64,000 nucleotides of DNA from contig JAGPNK010000032.1 in assembly GCA_020746835.1 (NCBI GenBank), positions 124,001 to 188,000 on the forward strand, written 5' to 3'. The notes below the pieces were generated by a model. The model searched no databases and was not told the origin of the DNA. It saw nothing but the letters and a program-made list of their open reading frames with translations. This DNA is from Stachybotrys elegans (taxonomy: Eukaryota; Ascomycota; Sordariomycetes; Hypocreales; Stachybotryaceae). Shown one piece after another: positions 12,150 through 21,908 of this stretch (the stretch's first letter is position 1; every line of letters begins with the position of its first letter). Both the position numbers and the translations under genes were made by a program.

Positions 12150-13901
12150 ATGCCCTCAATTGTTGACACGACTCCCTGTCTCGGGACACCGGATGAAGGG
12201 CCGTGGGGCCTCAAAACTGCCCTCGAGAACTGCAGTGACCAAAACTCTGCAGAGCTTCTCAAAATTTGTCAGGAGTTTCGAAATAACGGCCTTCTGGCTG
12301 GGTGGAAGATGTTCTCAGAGCTGCTTCCACAATGGGGCATCCACCCACAGATGGTCTCTGATGGGTTGAGATCCGTCCAAGTGTATCAGTCTGTGAAGGG
12401 TATTGACAAGACCGGACGCAGCACATCACTACGAATGACGGTGAAACCTTCACCAGGAGGAAGGTGCCTTACAGAAATTGGGCCAAAGAGCATCGGAGGT
12501 CAGACATGGAAGTCCAATCAGGCGTACATCGAGTTCATCAAAACATGGAACGGGTTAGGGCAATTCGCACTCCCTCCCTGTCCTATCTGGATCTGGATCA
12601 CCCTGATGAAGAAGGTGGTTGCTGAAGAGCATCATGACGATGCGGGAGCTATCCACATGATCAGCTCCGTCGATTACGATTTCGACCGCAACCCTGTGAC
12701 AAAAGCGGGATTTGAGAAGGCGATTGAAATTTCCGCAAGGTGCGTGACAAGCACAGACGTCAGCCTTCGCGGCGCAGCGTTAGCAGCGCTGTTCAGCTTT
12801 GATATCCAGAAACTCGCATGGGAGACGCAAGAGGAGTGGCTCCAGTTGAACGAAGGTTCATTCACACTAGGGCCGAGCGATATCAGCCCTGATGACTGGA
12901 TTACGGGTGCCGTCGGAGATTGTGGAGGATTGAGTCCATTCGGTTATCAAAGCGCCCTTGCCTACAGTCGCGGACGTGACACCATGTTTCTCGCAATGGT
13001 ACTGGGCAACTCTCACGACGTCTTGTACGATATCTGCTGTCAGAGCCGGATGAATTCTATCATCTACGCGGCGGCACATGGCGGTGCGATGAGAGATTTG
13101 CACACCGTCTTCACTCGGACATGCCTGGATGAAGTGGCGCGAAGAGTGCAGAGGCTGCCTGATGGAGAACGACCCTTGTACGGAGACAGTTCTGCCATCG
13201 GTACCGGCACGTGGATTGCCTTCAATGGGCGATACAGAGCCTGGGAGAGATTTGTCAAGTGTCATAGACAGCTTCAAAGGTCGGAGGATCCAGCCGATCG
13301 TATTGTGCTTGACTACTCGGTCCAGCAAACAGTGTTTAAGAATTATGATATTGACACAGGTGACATAGTCCGTTTGTGGGAAGCGACCATCGACAGTCGC
13401 GCTGACTGGCCAAAAGAGTCACGGTCTATTCACGCCTACCTGCTACCATTCGCGTTTGATGCCGAGCTTGGGCCATCTTTCGTCGACTTCCCAACCCTTT
13501 GTCGAGGCTGCAATGAGTCACTTGCCCAGTTCAAGGCGCAAAGTAAGCCAGAAGTACGCAGTGGCGTTGAATTAAGCCCGGCAGTCTTGGAGAACCCAGG
13601 CGTTATTTGGGCGGCGACAATATCCCTTCTTGCAAGGTGGGCCACGCAGCAGGTATGCTGCGATGTATGCGCCGTCAAGATAGGTCTTTGGGGTGACGAG
13701 GTCGCCTATATCGTGCTCGCGGAGCAGATGCAGTGCGAAGCTGAGACGGATGCGGTGACGTGGCTATTGCAGCAGTATGCGGCTTGGTGTACGGCCGCTG
13801 CACCTGTATCTGTGACGACAATCCTGTCTGGGTTCGATCTTCGAGCCGACATCAAAACGGATCCTGGAGCCATGGGGGATCGAGACTTTGTGGATTGTTA
13901 G
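12150..13901 (+). CDS. Unrecognised 583-aa protein, possibly a non-canonical cyclase
   Basis: Single-exon, soluble, largely helical-looking protein without signal peptide or clear membrane spans. I do not recognise the family with certainty. Visible features are an acidic patch at 162-178 (HHDDAG...DYDFD), a DISPDDW stretch near 244-250, and a compact motif GNSHDVLYD at 286-294. That motif is followed by a small-residue helix (MNSIIYAAAHGG) and basic residues around 330-336. Closely spaced Asp residues followed by a helix recall metal-binding motifs of class I terpene cyclases, and non-canonical fungal cyclases lacking classical motifs are known (for example AsR6-type humulene synthases). That link is speculative. 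Sharing a divergent promoter with a P450 supports a role in secondary metabolism. Start ATG has A at -3. Confidence 0.6.
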   Translation: MPSIVDTTPCLGTPDEGPWGLKTALENCSDQNSAELLKICQEFRNNGLLAGWKMFSELLPQWGIHPQMVSDGLRSVQVYQSVKGIDKTGRSTSLRMTVKPSPGGRCLTEIGPKSIGGQTWKSNQAYIEFIKTWNGLGQFALPPCPIWIWITLMKKVVAEEHHDDAGAIHMISSVDYDFDRNPVTKAGFEKAIEISARCVTSTDVSLRGAALAALFSFDIQKLAWETQEEWLQLNEGSFTLGPSDISPDDWITGAVGDCGGLSPFGYQSALAYSRGRDTMFLAMVLGNSHDVLYDICCQSRMNSIIYAAAHGGAMRDLHTVFTRTCLDEVARRVQRLPDGERPLYGDSSAIGTGTWIAFNGRYRAWERFVKCHRQLQRSEDPADRIVLDYSVQQTVFKNYDIDTGDIVRLWEATIDSRADWPKESRSIHAYLLPFAFDAELGPSFVDFPTLCRGCNESLAQFKAQSKPEVRSGVELSPAVLENPGVIWAATISLLARWATQQVCCDVCAVKIGLWGDEVAYIVLAEQMQCEAETDAVTWLLQQYAAWCTAAAPVSVTTILSGFDLRADIKTDPGAMGDRDFVDC

Positions 13902-15067
13902 AAGCGTCATGATGAAGCAATCTTTGGATTGGTAGATGGTATGGGGTTGCTTGAATGCTAGAATGAATACATGGGGTTTCCAGTTTGTATGTGGACTTTT
14001 CACCCCGACTGCTTGAACCTCCAACTCCCCACAACACCCACGAAACAACCAGGCGAGGGATTTGCATCGAGTTCGTGCTGCAGTCAAGCGGCAAGGAAAT
14101 TTGTCGCGGCTTCCGTGCCTTTTCCACGCCGCCCAAGGGTGTGACGGTCAAGCCCTCATTGCCGACACTCACATCCCCAAAGCTTTGTACCAAGGCTTCT
14201 TGCCAAAGGCTCGAGACTAACACGTACACACCGGCACCCGAACCACTTTTCGCAGGGAAAGACTTGACGGTATGGACTTGCAGAGCCGGGAGACATTGGC
14301 CCGGAAGGTCATCGTCCTGCTCGAGCTGTGAATGTGCCAAGTAGTACCTTGGCTTACACGTACTCCGTATACACACGGCTTTTCCCCCACATGTCACATT
14401 ATTTAGATGGCTGCAGTGAGGCCATCATCGCATGTTTCTTCATGTAGTCACGCGCCTCAGATGCAGGGCATGCTCATGCTGGCAAGATGAATGCGCGCCT
14501 CACGGCGTGAACATGGCATCTTACTGTGCAGGCACCTCCATGTTCTGTTATATCCGTTATACCCGTTACTTCCGGTCAGGTAATGTGCCCTCGTCATGCC
14601 CAGACAGTTGATCAATGCGCGGTGAGCCTGTTGGCTGCTCGTCAGTGTGTATGAACCCCAATGAGATCATGGAAGGTTGCCGCAGGGATTGAACCGGCGC
14701 TCCCTTGCATACCAGCGCCCCTATCTGACTGGTGTGATGCACACCTGCGCTGTGCGTTCCCCATTGCCTTGCCACTGCTACACAAGCCCCATTGCCATCA
14801 GCAATGGCACAGGAGTCGGGGTTTATTCTCCTTAAGCCCGGTGATACCATCAATTGACCGCTCCTGCCCCAATGCGGTGAATGCTGGTCAAATAGGGGAA
14901 GCAAGTAAAAGACATCAAGAAGCCTCAGCTTCGTAGCCAGGAGGAATAGCATAAAAAGACGTGAATCGGCAATCCCGTGTGGACGTCCATCTATCATCAA
15001 CAAGCTCACTATCCCAAAACAATAACAGCAACAAAAACCCTTGGCTTCTCCCCACAAGCTCAACGAT
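13902..15067. other. Gene-free stretch with tRNA-like relic
   Basis: About 1.2 kb between the orphan gene and the aldo/keto reductase. Open frames here (such as 13852-14397 on the minus strand) overlap the gene end or lack recognisable content. The only structured item is the tRNA-like sequence at 14675-14745. Confidence 0.35.
14675..14745 (-). repeat. tRNA-like pseudogene or SINE head
   Basis: On the minus strand a 71-nt segment has tRNA layout: a D-arm-like CAGTCAGATAG, a T-loop GGTTCAATCCC resembling a pol III B box, and a 3' acceptor arm GGCAACC. The 5' arm (GGTGTGC) pairs poorly with the 3' arm and no clean anticodon loop forms. It is therefore not a functional tRNA. A tRNA-derived SINE head or tRNA pseudogene fits best. 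Confidence 0.4.
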
Positions 15068-16193
15068 ATGGTGACCCAAAACGTCCCACTCCGTCGGATC
15101 GGCAAGAATGGACCTTTGGTACCTGGCATGGGCCTTGGGCTGATGGGCATGTCTTCGCTTTATGGAACACCGCCCAGCGATGAAGAGCGATTCGCTGTGC
15201 TCGATCGCGCTATTGAGCTTGGTGCCACCCACTGGGATAGCTCAGAGTAAGTGCCATCCTATCACATATTCTCCGGCTCACCACGGTCCCCACAGCATAT
15301 ATGGCGATAACGAGGAGCTCTTGGGCAAGTGGTTCAAGCGCAGCGGAAAGAGAGATCAGGTTTTCCTTGCCACCAAGTTTGGGTTCCTTAAGGGGTCCAG
15401 TACCGAGATCGATAGCTCTGCTGCCTCTTGCAAGAACGCTTGTGCTGAGAGTCTGAAGCTCCTCGGCGTTGACTACATTGATCTCTACTATATGCACCGC
15501 GCCAACCCAAAAACTCCAATCGAAGAGACAATGCGGGCGCTGCTGGAGCTGAAGCAGTAAGTAACAGTCAAGTCCAACACGCGTAGGGAGTCTGACAGAT
15601 GTAGTGAGGGAAAGATCAAACATATTGGTCTTTCTGAGGTCAGCTCAAACACGCTTCGCCGTGCTTGCAAGGTTGGGCAGGTAGACGTCGTACAGATTGA
15701 GTACTCGGCTTTCGATTTGGATATTGAGAGTTCCAAGGGAACGAATCTGATGGCTACAGCTCGGGAGCTTGGCGTTACCATTGTCGCTTACGCTCCCCTC
15801 GGCCGTGGTTTGCTGACAGGTGCACTCGACTCCAAGCAGTCCATCTCCAGCGAGGGTGACTACCGAAACATCTTCCCTCGCTTCAGCGACGAGAACGTTG
15901 CCGCAAACATCAAGGTTGTCAATGAGTTCAAGGCTATGGCAGTCAACAAGGGATGCAGTCCTGCCCAACTGGCTATTGCCTGGGTCATGAAGCAAGGCCC
16001 TGATCTGATTCCAATTCCTGGCACCAAGAGAGTGAAATACCTCGAGGAGAATGTCGGAGCTCTCCACATCCAACTGACCCATGAGGAGGAGGCTGAGGTC
16101 AGAAGAATTGTTAGTGGAGTTAAGGGCGAGCGTGTACCTGATTGGGCTACGTACCAATGCTATGTTGACACTGTAGAGGAGATCAGAGGCTGA
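15068..16193 (+). CDS. Aldo/keto reductase
   Basis: NADPH-dependent oxidoreductase of the AKR superfamily, 342 aa. Three exons (15068-15246, 15296-15556, 15605-16193) restore the THWDSSD-IYGDNEELLGKW and LKH-EGKIKHIGLSE junctions and sum to a multiple of three. The catalytic tetrad is visible: Asp57, Tyr62, Lys87 (ATKFGF) and His127 (YYMHRAN). The C-terminal half has the GVTIVAYAPLGRGLLTG and PGTKRVKYLEEN cofactor-binding blocks. It resembles the YakC/pyridoxal-reductase-like fungal group. The start is the ATG at 15068, because the longer frame opens only with TTG. Its place among cluster-type genes makes carbonyl reduction of a metabolite possible, though this family also has general detoxification members. 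Confidence 0.9.
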
Positions 16194-16956
16194 TAAAGGC
16201 ATCAAGTCCATGACTCATAGCATAGAGCATCAAACCACCTATTCCCAACGAGCTGAATTTGGCAACGCGGTAAAATAACGTGCTTAATATCAATTGCCAT
16301 ATTGAACCGTCACGCGAAATGAGTCGGTCTGCGGTTACCCTTGCAATAATGTCCAATCCATGGGTTTCCGAGGGCGTATTCGATGGGAATAATCCGAGAC
16401 GCATGGCCCTGCATCTACTAACAAGTGTCAGCTGCGTTTACGCTTTAGCATCATTCTTTGGCAAACCACCGAAAGTTCAGATTGAATTATAACTACCCTC
16501 GACTATGGCTCACAATTCAAAATCAATCTAAACTCCCTTCCGCTTCTTGGGCCACCATCTGTACCGTCGTAGTCGCGCTCAAAGCTTTAGTATGCCGACC
16601 TCAAACATAGCGAGGAACCACTTTTTTAGTTCAGCTGCCACCATGCTGTCGATGCTGTAGTGATTGACTGTTTCTCCGGCTCTACTACATTGATTGGGAT
16701 AGAGGAGTCGTGAGATGTTAGAATCTGTCGAGTGCGGTCAAAAGGTAGTGGCCGGTTAGGGGTTATTAATAACACTTGGGGTTAGCATGCCCCGGACTGC
16801 GGGCTATAAATTGGAAAGACCAATGCCCCAAAGCGTATCTAGCAATGACCTCGGCAATTATCCCAGCCTTGCCTAAAGCTACATGACCACTTCGACAGCA
16901 GTTCTTCTTCGAAACGTAGGGACACGCGCCCCTGGCGATCCATTCGCTCCCACAAG
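16194..16956. other. Intergenic region, nothing recognised
   Basis: Normal base composition; no supported gene or repeat. It includes the promoter of the esterase. Confidence 0.3.
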
Positions 16957-17928
16957 ATGGTCTCACTCACTGCCCGCGTCGTCCGGTTCTACGTAGAATG
17001 GATCCGCCGCAGCAAGGACTACTACGGAGACACGTCCAAGATGCGCGAGCATATCCAAACCTTGCACATGCGCCCGCAGAGCTTCTCACCCCCTCAGAAC
17101 CTCGGCCCCGACATCAAAATCGAGCGCGTTGATATTCAAGACTGGCCACTGTACCGCATCTCATGCTGGCCATCCTCAGGGGTGCAAGATGCGGCTAACC
17201 ACCCGGCGATGCTGTACTGCCACGGCGGCGCCTTTGTTCATGAGATCCAGTCGATGCACTATAAGTTCCTGGCACAGATCGCTAGGGACACCGGGCTGGA
17301 CATACTCGTCCCCATCTACCCTCTTGTCCCGCGGCCCACAGCCACTGCTGAGCAGGTCATTGCGGGGTTGCACGAGATCATGACGCAAGTCAAGCAGCCC
17401 ATCGTCAGCATCGCCGGTGACTCCGCGGGAGGCACCCTGGCCATTTTGGTCGCGCAGCATCTCGTGCGCATCAAATCTGATCTCGCATCACGGGTTCGAT
17501 CCCTCGTTCTAATTTCGCCTTTGCTGGATTGCACCATCAGCCACCCCGAGACCAAAACATTGGAAGTCAACGACCCGTGGCTTAGCCCCGAAGGTTTGCG
17601 CATGGCCGCGGATCTGTTCAAGGGAGCCTGCGCGCTTTCGAATCCCAGGATCAGCCCGCTCTTTGGCGATATTGCAGACTTGCCTCCGACCATGCTCCTC
17701 TGCGGAACGCACGACTTGCTATGTATTGACGCGAGACGTCTCAGCGCTCGGTTCCGCAACGGCGGCTCATTTGGGAACACCGATGCCTGGATGGCGGGGA
17801 GTGTTGAGCTAGAGAGATTTACGTACGTCGAGGCAGAGGAGATGATTCATGTGTGGCCGATATTACCGTCAGCAGAAGGTGCAGAAGCGCGCAGGACAAT
17901 CATGGGATTCTTAAGAAAGCATATGTGA
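16957..17928 (+). CDS. HSL-family alpha/beta-hydrolase (esterase/lipase)
   Basis: 323-aa single-exon esterase of the hormone-sensitive-lipase (alpha/beta-hydrolase 3) family. The oxyanion-hole motif is CHGGAF (residues 88-93), the nucleophile elbow GDSAGG places Ser156, and the acid and base are probably Asp253 (CGTHDLLC) and His298 (EMIHVWP). No signal peptide, so intracellular. Fungal members hydrolyse or transfer acyl groups on small molecules and recur in biosynthetic clusters; substrate unknown here. It lies between the aldo/keto reductase and the Zn2Cys6 regulator, convergent with the latter. Confidence 0.9.
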   Translation: MVSLTARVVRFYVEWIRRSKDYYGDTSKMREHIQTLHMRPQSFSPPQNLGPDIKIERVDIQDWPLYRISCWPSSGVQDAANHPAMLYCHGGAFVHEIQSMHYKFLAQIARDTGLDILVPIYPLVPRPTATAEQVIAGLHEIMTQVKQPIVSIAGDSAGGTLAILVAQHLVRIKSDLASRVRSLVLISPLLDCTISHPETKTLEVNDPWLSPEGLRMAADLFKGACALSNPRISPLFGDIADLPPTMLLCGTHDLLCIDARRLSARFRNGGSFGNTDAWMAGSVELERFTYVEAEEMIHVWPILPSAEGAEARRTIMGFLRKHM

Positions 17929-18278
17929 ATTTTCAGTATATTAAGATCTTTCCCCCCTCCATGGCCTGCCGCCCAATGACATCTAATGGATTGCTCGTTG
18001 GCTCTGCGTGAACCAGTGGTTGTAGTTGGGGGGATCTGCGGTTAGCAGACTCGATGTGTGTACATACCGTTCGTCGGCGTGTGTTCTGGCGAGGCTGGCC
18101 TCGTGTGCTCCAACAAGGCGATGCGTGATGCCAGCAGAAGTCCTCAGACTGCGTGGGCTCACGACGATGAAGCATGTGACGGCTGTGGCTGCGGATGGTG
18201 CCGTAGCCGCGTTGTGCCAGAAATAAATCAGATTATAATATCAATTACAAGAGCTAAGAAAGGCCAATATAGGCGTCT
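17929..18278. other. Convergent intergenic region
   Basis: 350 bp between the 3' ends of the esterase and the regulator; no features seen. Confidence 0.3.
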
Positions 18279-19898
18279 TCAAATATTCTCGAATGGCAGT
18301 ACCCCGTTAAATAAATCATCCAACACTAGATTGTCCAACCACGTCAAGTTGTCCACTCGAGCTATGTTTGGATTAATCTGCTGTGTTACGGGGAAAGAAG
18401 CTAGTATATCTTCCAAGCTCGCAACTGATCGTTCCTTTTGCTTTTTGTACATAAATATAAGTAGGGAGGCCGTCTTTAGCGTTTCCTGGGTAGCATTTGT
18501 AGGCCATGTCGCTGCAACGTCGCTGAGGCAAGTCATCACGTCCCTGAGCCGGGCAATCGACGCTGGCGTGTCTATTGCCAGAAGGATGCAGAGAATTTGA
18601 AAGGGCACATTTACCATCTGATGCCACGGTGTTCCGTTGACAATCATTGCCCGCGCCGCCTCGATGCCTGTTGCCATGACATGCAGAACTTGATCAAGTA
18701 ATTTGCCATTCAGAGAAATATTCAGAGATCGAAGCCGGCGGCAGATGCAGAGGGCCAAGTTGCAGCGAGCTAGAACTGAAGGCGGTTCAGTATGGATACG
18801 CTCTAGCACCGTCTTCAGTGTCCTCTCCAGCTCCGTACCGTCAATCTCTATTGTCGGATCGAGTATGGCGGAGTGTGGTAGTAAGTGGATGAGTTCAATA
18901 GTGAAATCACCCTGCCGTGGCGTTGCCAACATCATGTCCGTGTCAGGAAGCGTGACCTTGGAGCGGCCTACATCGAAGGATACCCAGGTGTTTAGGTGCT
19001 GGGCGACACCAAAGAGGCGTCTTCGGGTCTCTGGTTCGACTTCCCCACTCGAAGTCCGCAGTACATCTTCGCCGGTGGACTCACGGTGTATCCCAGCAGC
19101 CTCCATCATATGAACCACGGTACAACTGGCCATCCATGCGGCGTGAGGTGTCCCTGCTATCCGCAGGTATATAGCGCGGAGCAGCCATGCCATGATGCCT
19201 TTGATAGTAGGGCTCTCTGATAACAGAGGCTCAAGAGCGACCTTGGCCGATTCTACCAAGTCGAGCTCAACGGTTGAAGGATCCACGTGGGAAAAAATAT
19301 GGCCGAGTGCTGCCACGCCGCATAGAAGGGCATCGCCTACACCATCAGCCATATCCGGACTCAGCCATCTATAATAAATATGGCGCTCCATCTCTTGGCG
19401 GTTGAGGAAACCATAGCATGCATGTATCCTGTCAAAGTATACCGCCGCGAGCTTCTCCATGTTGTCTTGTGATAGCATGTCTGTGAGAAGCCTAGGTGTT
19501 GCAGGACCTGCAGACTCGCGAGCCCCAAGAAAGACGTTCCAGGCAAACAGGTGCATTCTTGGAGCATTGCTCGGGTCTATATCGAGAGCCAGGCTCCTCA
19601 CAAACGCTGCTCCCGAGTTTGCTTGCAATGGGCCGAGAGGGGTGCGAGAGGTGGAGTTGGGTGCTCCAGTCTCACCGTGGCTCACCGAGACAGACGTCGT
19701 AGATCGATTGTCTGGCAACGCCCTATCGTGCTCGTTGCCGCGTCTTTTTTTCCGCCCAGAGGTGGACTCATATTGGCATTCATACTCGAACCGTGTGCAC
19801 GCTGTGCACGGCAATGCCCCATCGCACTTTCGCTTCAGCTCACGACAGGAAAGACACGCGGCTTTCGACCGCTTCCGTTGGGTTTCCGACGCTTGCAT
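18279..19898 (-). CDS. Zn2Cys6 fungal transcription factor
   Basis: 539-aa regulator, one exon as read. A basic N-terminus (TQRKRSK) leads into the binuclear zinc cluster Cys15-x2-Cys18-x6-Cys25-x5-Cys31-x2-Cys34-x6-Cys41, followed by a basic linker (SGRKKRRG). The remainder looks like the fungal-specific middle homology domain (for example TRRRLFGVAQHLNTWVSFD-type sequence). The first ATG is at 19898; a longer frame starts only with GTG, though an upstream exon is possible. It is divergent from the MFS transporter, and their shared 565-bp promoter holds nine regularly spaced CGG triplets, the core recognised by this protein class. Likely pathway-specific activator; which genes it controls is inference. 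Confidence 0.92.
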   Translation of the reverse strand: MQASETQRKRSKAACLSCRELKRKCDGALPCTACTRFEYECQYESTSGRKKRRGNEHDRALPDNRSTTSVSVSHGETGAPNSTSRTPLGPLQANSGAAFVRSLALDIDPSNAPRMHLFAWNVFLGARESAGPATPRLLTDMLSQDNMEKLAAVYFDRIHACYGFLNRQEMERHIYYRWLSPDMADGVGDALLCGVAALGHIFSHVDPSTVELDLVESAKVALEPLLSESPTIKGIMAWLLRAIYLRIAGTPHAAWMASCTVVHMMEAAGIHRESTGEDVLRTSSGEVEPETRRRLFGVAQHLNTWVSFDVGRSKVTLPDTDMMLATPRQGDFTIELIHLLPHSAILDPTIEIDGTELERTLKTVLERIHTEPPSVLARCNLALCICRRLRSLNISLNGKLLDQVLHVMATGIEAARAMIVNGTPWHQMVNVPFQILCILLAIDTPASIARLRDVMTCLSDVAATWPTNATQETLKTASLLIFMYKKQKERSVASLEDILASFPVTQQINPNIARVDNLTWLDNLVLDDLFNGVLPFENI

Positions 19899-20153
19899 GC
19901 CTTTTTTCCTTTTCTTTCCCTTTTCTGCAGCAGACCTTGGGCTCACGGCTCGTCGTATTCAAACTGAGCTGGCTCAACGGGATGTGGTTGGACACGCGCC
20001 GCAACCCCTCTATAACGTTGCCTCTTGGCAAGCGATTACTCTCACGGAGCTAGAGCCCTCGAGCCGATTTCGGAGGTAAGCGGGCAATGCAATTATTCAA
20101 TTAGAGACGGTTGAGGATTCTCGAGTGTACGGACGTGGTTCACGCCTTGAAGG

Positions 20154-20228
20154 CGGTAGGAACGGCAGAAACGGCAAAAGCGGGAACGACGGCCAGGTCG
20201 GATATATCGGATATGTCGGGTACACCGG
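20154..20228. promoter_or_regulatory. Nine CGG triplets at exact 9-bp period
   Basis: CGG begins at 20154, 20163, 20172, 20181, 20190, 20199, 20208, 20217 and 20226, with no exception to the 9-bp step. The intervening six bases vary, although neighbouring units share CGGCA or CGGATAT. It lies between the divergent Zn2Cys6 regulator and MFS transporter. Zn2Cys6 proteins bind CGG half-sites, so an operator array is plausible. A neutral 9-bp minisatellite is the alternative. Confidence 0.6.
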
Positions 20229-20463
20229 AAAAAATGTATGACTCCTGGAGACCAAGGCCTCTATAATACGAGACGATCGCTGGCCTCGAAAACTTTTCAT
20301 GAATAGTGTACTAATCAATTCATCTCTCTATTATCAAGATTTACGGTGTGGTGCTTCCTTCTTGATTCAACACATTCTTTAACCCTACCTTTGATGGCTT
20401 GAAGCTACCACCAATCGGAGACAGTATCAAAGCCACAGGAACAGGCTCAATCCCGAAACAATC

Positions 20464-21720
20464 ATGAGTTGTATTGAACGGTTTGACGGTGAGGAGAAAC
20501 AGCCGTCTCCATCAGCGACAAGCCCACCTCCCGATGGCGGTGTTGCAGCCTGGACCCAGGCGGCGCTCATGCATCTCGTCTTCTTCAATACGTGGGGTGT
20601 CACCAACGGATTTGGCGTCTTCCAAGAATACTACTCAAACACCCTAGGCCAATCCCCATCCGCAATATCCTGGATAGGTAGCGTCCAGGTCTTCCTTCTG
20701 TTCTTGGTCGGCGTCGTTGCAGGGCGTGCCAGCGACGCCGGACACTTCCGAGTCATCTTTGCACTGGGCGTATTGCTTCAGCTCCTTGGCATATTCATGA
20801 CATCTCTGTGCACGACCTACTGGCAGATATTTCTTGCTCAGGCCGTTTGCATGGGGCTGGGAAACGGTCTCACCTTTACGACGTCCTTGTCCGTCGTGTC
20901 GTCCTATTTCAGCGAGAAGCGCGCCATTGCGGTAGGCATTGGCGCTGCAGGTTCCGGCACGGGAAGCCTTGTCTATCCGACGATAATCGACCAGTTGCTG
21001 AACCGCGGAAAACTCGGCTTTCCTGCGACTATACGGATCATGGGGCTCGTCATGCTTGCGACGTACATACCTTGCCTACTCTTCTTCAGACAACGCCTCC
21101 CACCCCGCAAGTCGGGTCGGTTGGTCGAAATATCAGCATTACGGGAGATGCCATTTGTTTTCTTCACCCTGGGTCAGTTCTTCAATTTCTGGGGCCTCTA
21201 CTTTGCCTTTTTCTACATAGGAACGTTTGCGCGAGACCGAATCGGCGTGTCACAGCCCATCAAACTCGTCATTCTCCTCAACGGCGTCGGAATCATCGGA
21301 CGGGTTGTGCCGAATATCATTGCGGACAGGAAGACTGGGATGCTCAACCTCATTATCCCATTGAGCTTCTCATCCAGCATCCTCGTGTTTTGCTGGGCTG
21401 GCATCCATTCCGAGACCGGCCTGTACGTCTTCACTATTCTCTATGGGTTCATAGCCGCTGCCCTGCAGTCTTTGTACCCCGCAGCCGCAACAACAATGAG
21501 CCCCCAGCCTGATAGAACCGGCTCTAGGGTAGGCTTGATATTCAGTATTGTCAGTTTCGCAACTCTTACTGGTCCGGCCATCTGTGGTGCTTTGATAGAG
21601 CAAGGCGACGGCATGTATCTGCACGCTCAAATTTTCTCGGGGTTGTCCATTTTCCTTGGGGGTTGTATGGCAGTAGCAGCCAGGGTGACAAAGGCTGGAC
21701 TGATTTGGATGAAGATATGA
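20464..21720 (+). CDS. MFS transporter, monocarboxylate-porter type
   Basis: 418-aa membrane protein of the major facilitator superfamily. The cytosolic N-terminus ends in PPPDGGVAAW, the DGG signature of the fungal monocarboxylate transporter-like (MCT) branch. About twelve hydrophobic segments follow, with the loop RASDAGHFR between TM2 and TM3 and RVVPNIIADRKTG in the second half. Single exon; ATG at 20464. Members of this branch export or import small acids and metabolites, and several sit in secondary-metabolite clusters. Divergent arrangement with the Zn2Cys6 regulator suggests co-regulation through the CGG array. Substrate unknown. Confidence 0.9.
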   Translation: MSCIERFDGEEKQPSPSATSPPPDGGVAAWTQAALMHLVFFNTWGVTNGFGVFQEYYSNTLGQSPSAISWIGSVQVFLLFLVGVVAGRASDAGHFRVIFALGVLLQLLGIFMTSLCTTYWQIFLAQAVCMGLGNGLTFTTSLSVVSSYFSEKRAIAVGIGAAGSGTGSLVYPTIIDQLLNRGKLGFPATIRIMGLVMLATYIPCLLFFRQRLPPRKSGRLVEISALREMPFVFFTLGQFFNFWGLYFAFFYIGTFARDRIGVSQPIKLVILLNGVGIIGRVVPNIIADRKTGMLNLIIPLSFSSSILVFCWAGIHSETGLYVFTILYGFIAAALQSLYPAAATTMSPQPDRTGSRVGLIFSIVSFATLTGPAICGALIEQGDGMYLHAQIFSGLSIFLGGCMAVAARVTKAGLIWMKI

Positions 21721-21908
21721 ATGATGGGCAGGCATATTCACTGGACGCTGGTTTGTGCGAGGCCCACTTCTGCAATGCCAGCATGCCTGTCACCTGATCA
21801 AGATGACACCCCCTCATTTGCCTCGACATTGCTGCAACTCGAGGCGTTAATCACTCATATCAACCCAATAGAACTAAGTTACCTGTGTTGCTTCTCAACG
21901 ATATAATC

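Noticed and set aside
13852..14397. Minus-strand 181-aa open frame
   Set aside because: It overlaps the end of the 583-aa gene antisense and shows no domain or coding pattern.
14675..14745. Functional tRNA gene
   Set aside because: The 5' acceptor arm does not pair with the 3' arm and no proper anticodon loop is present.
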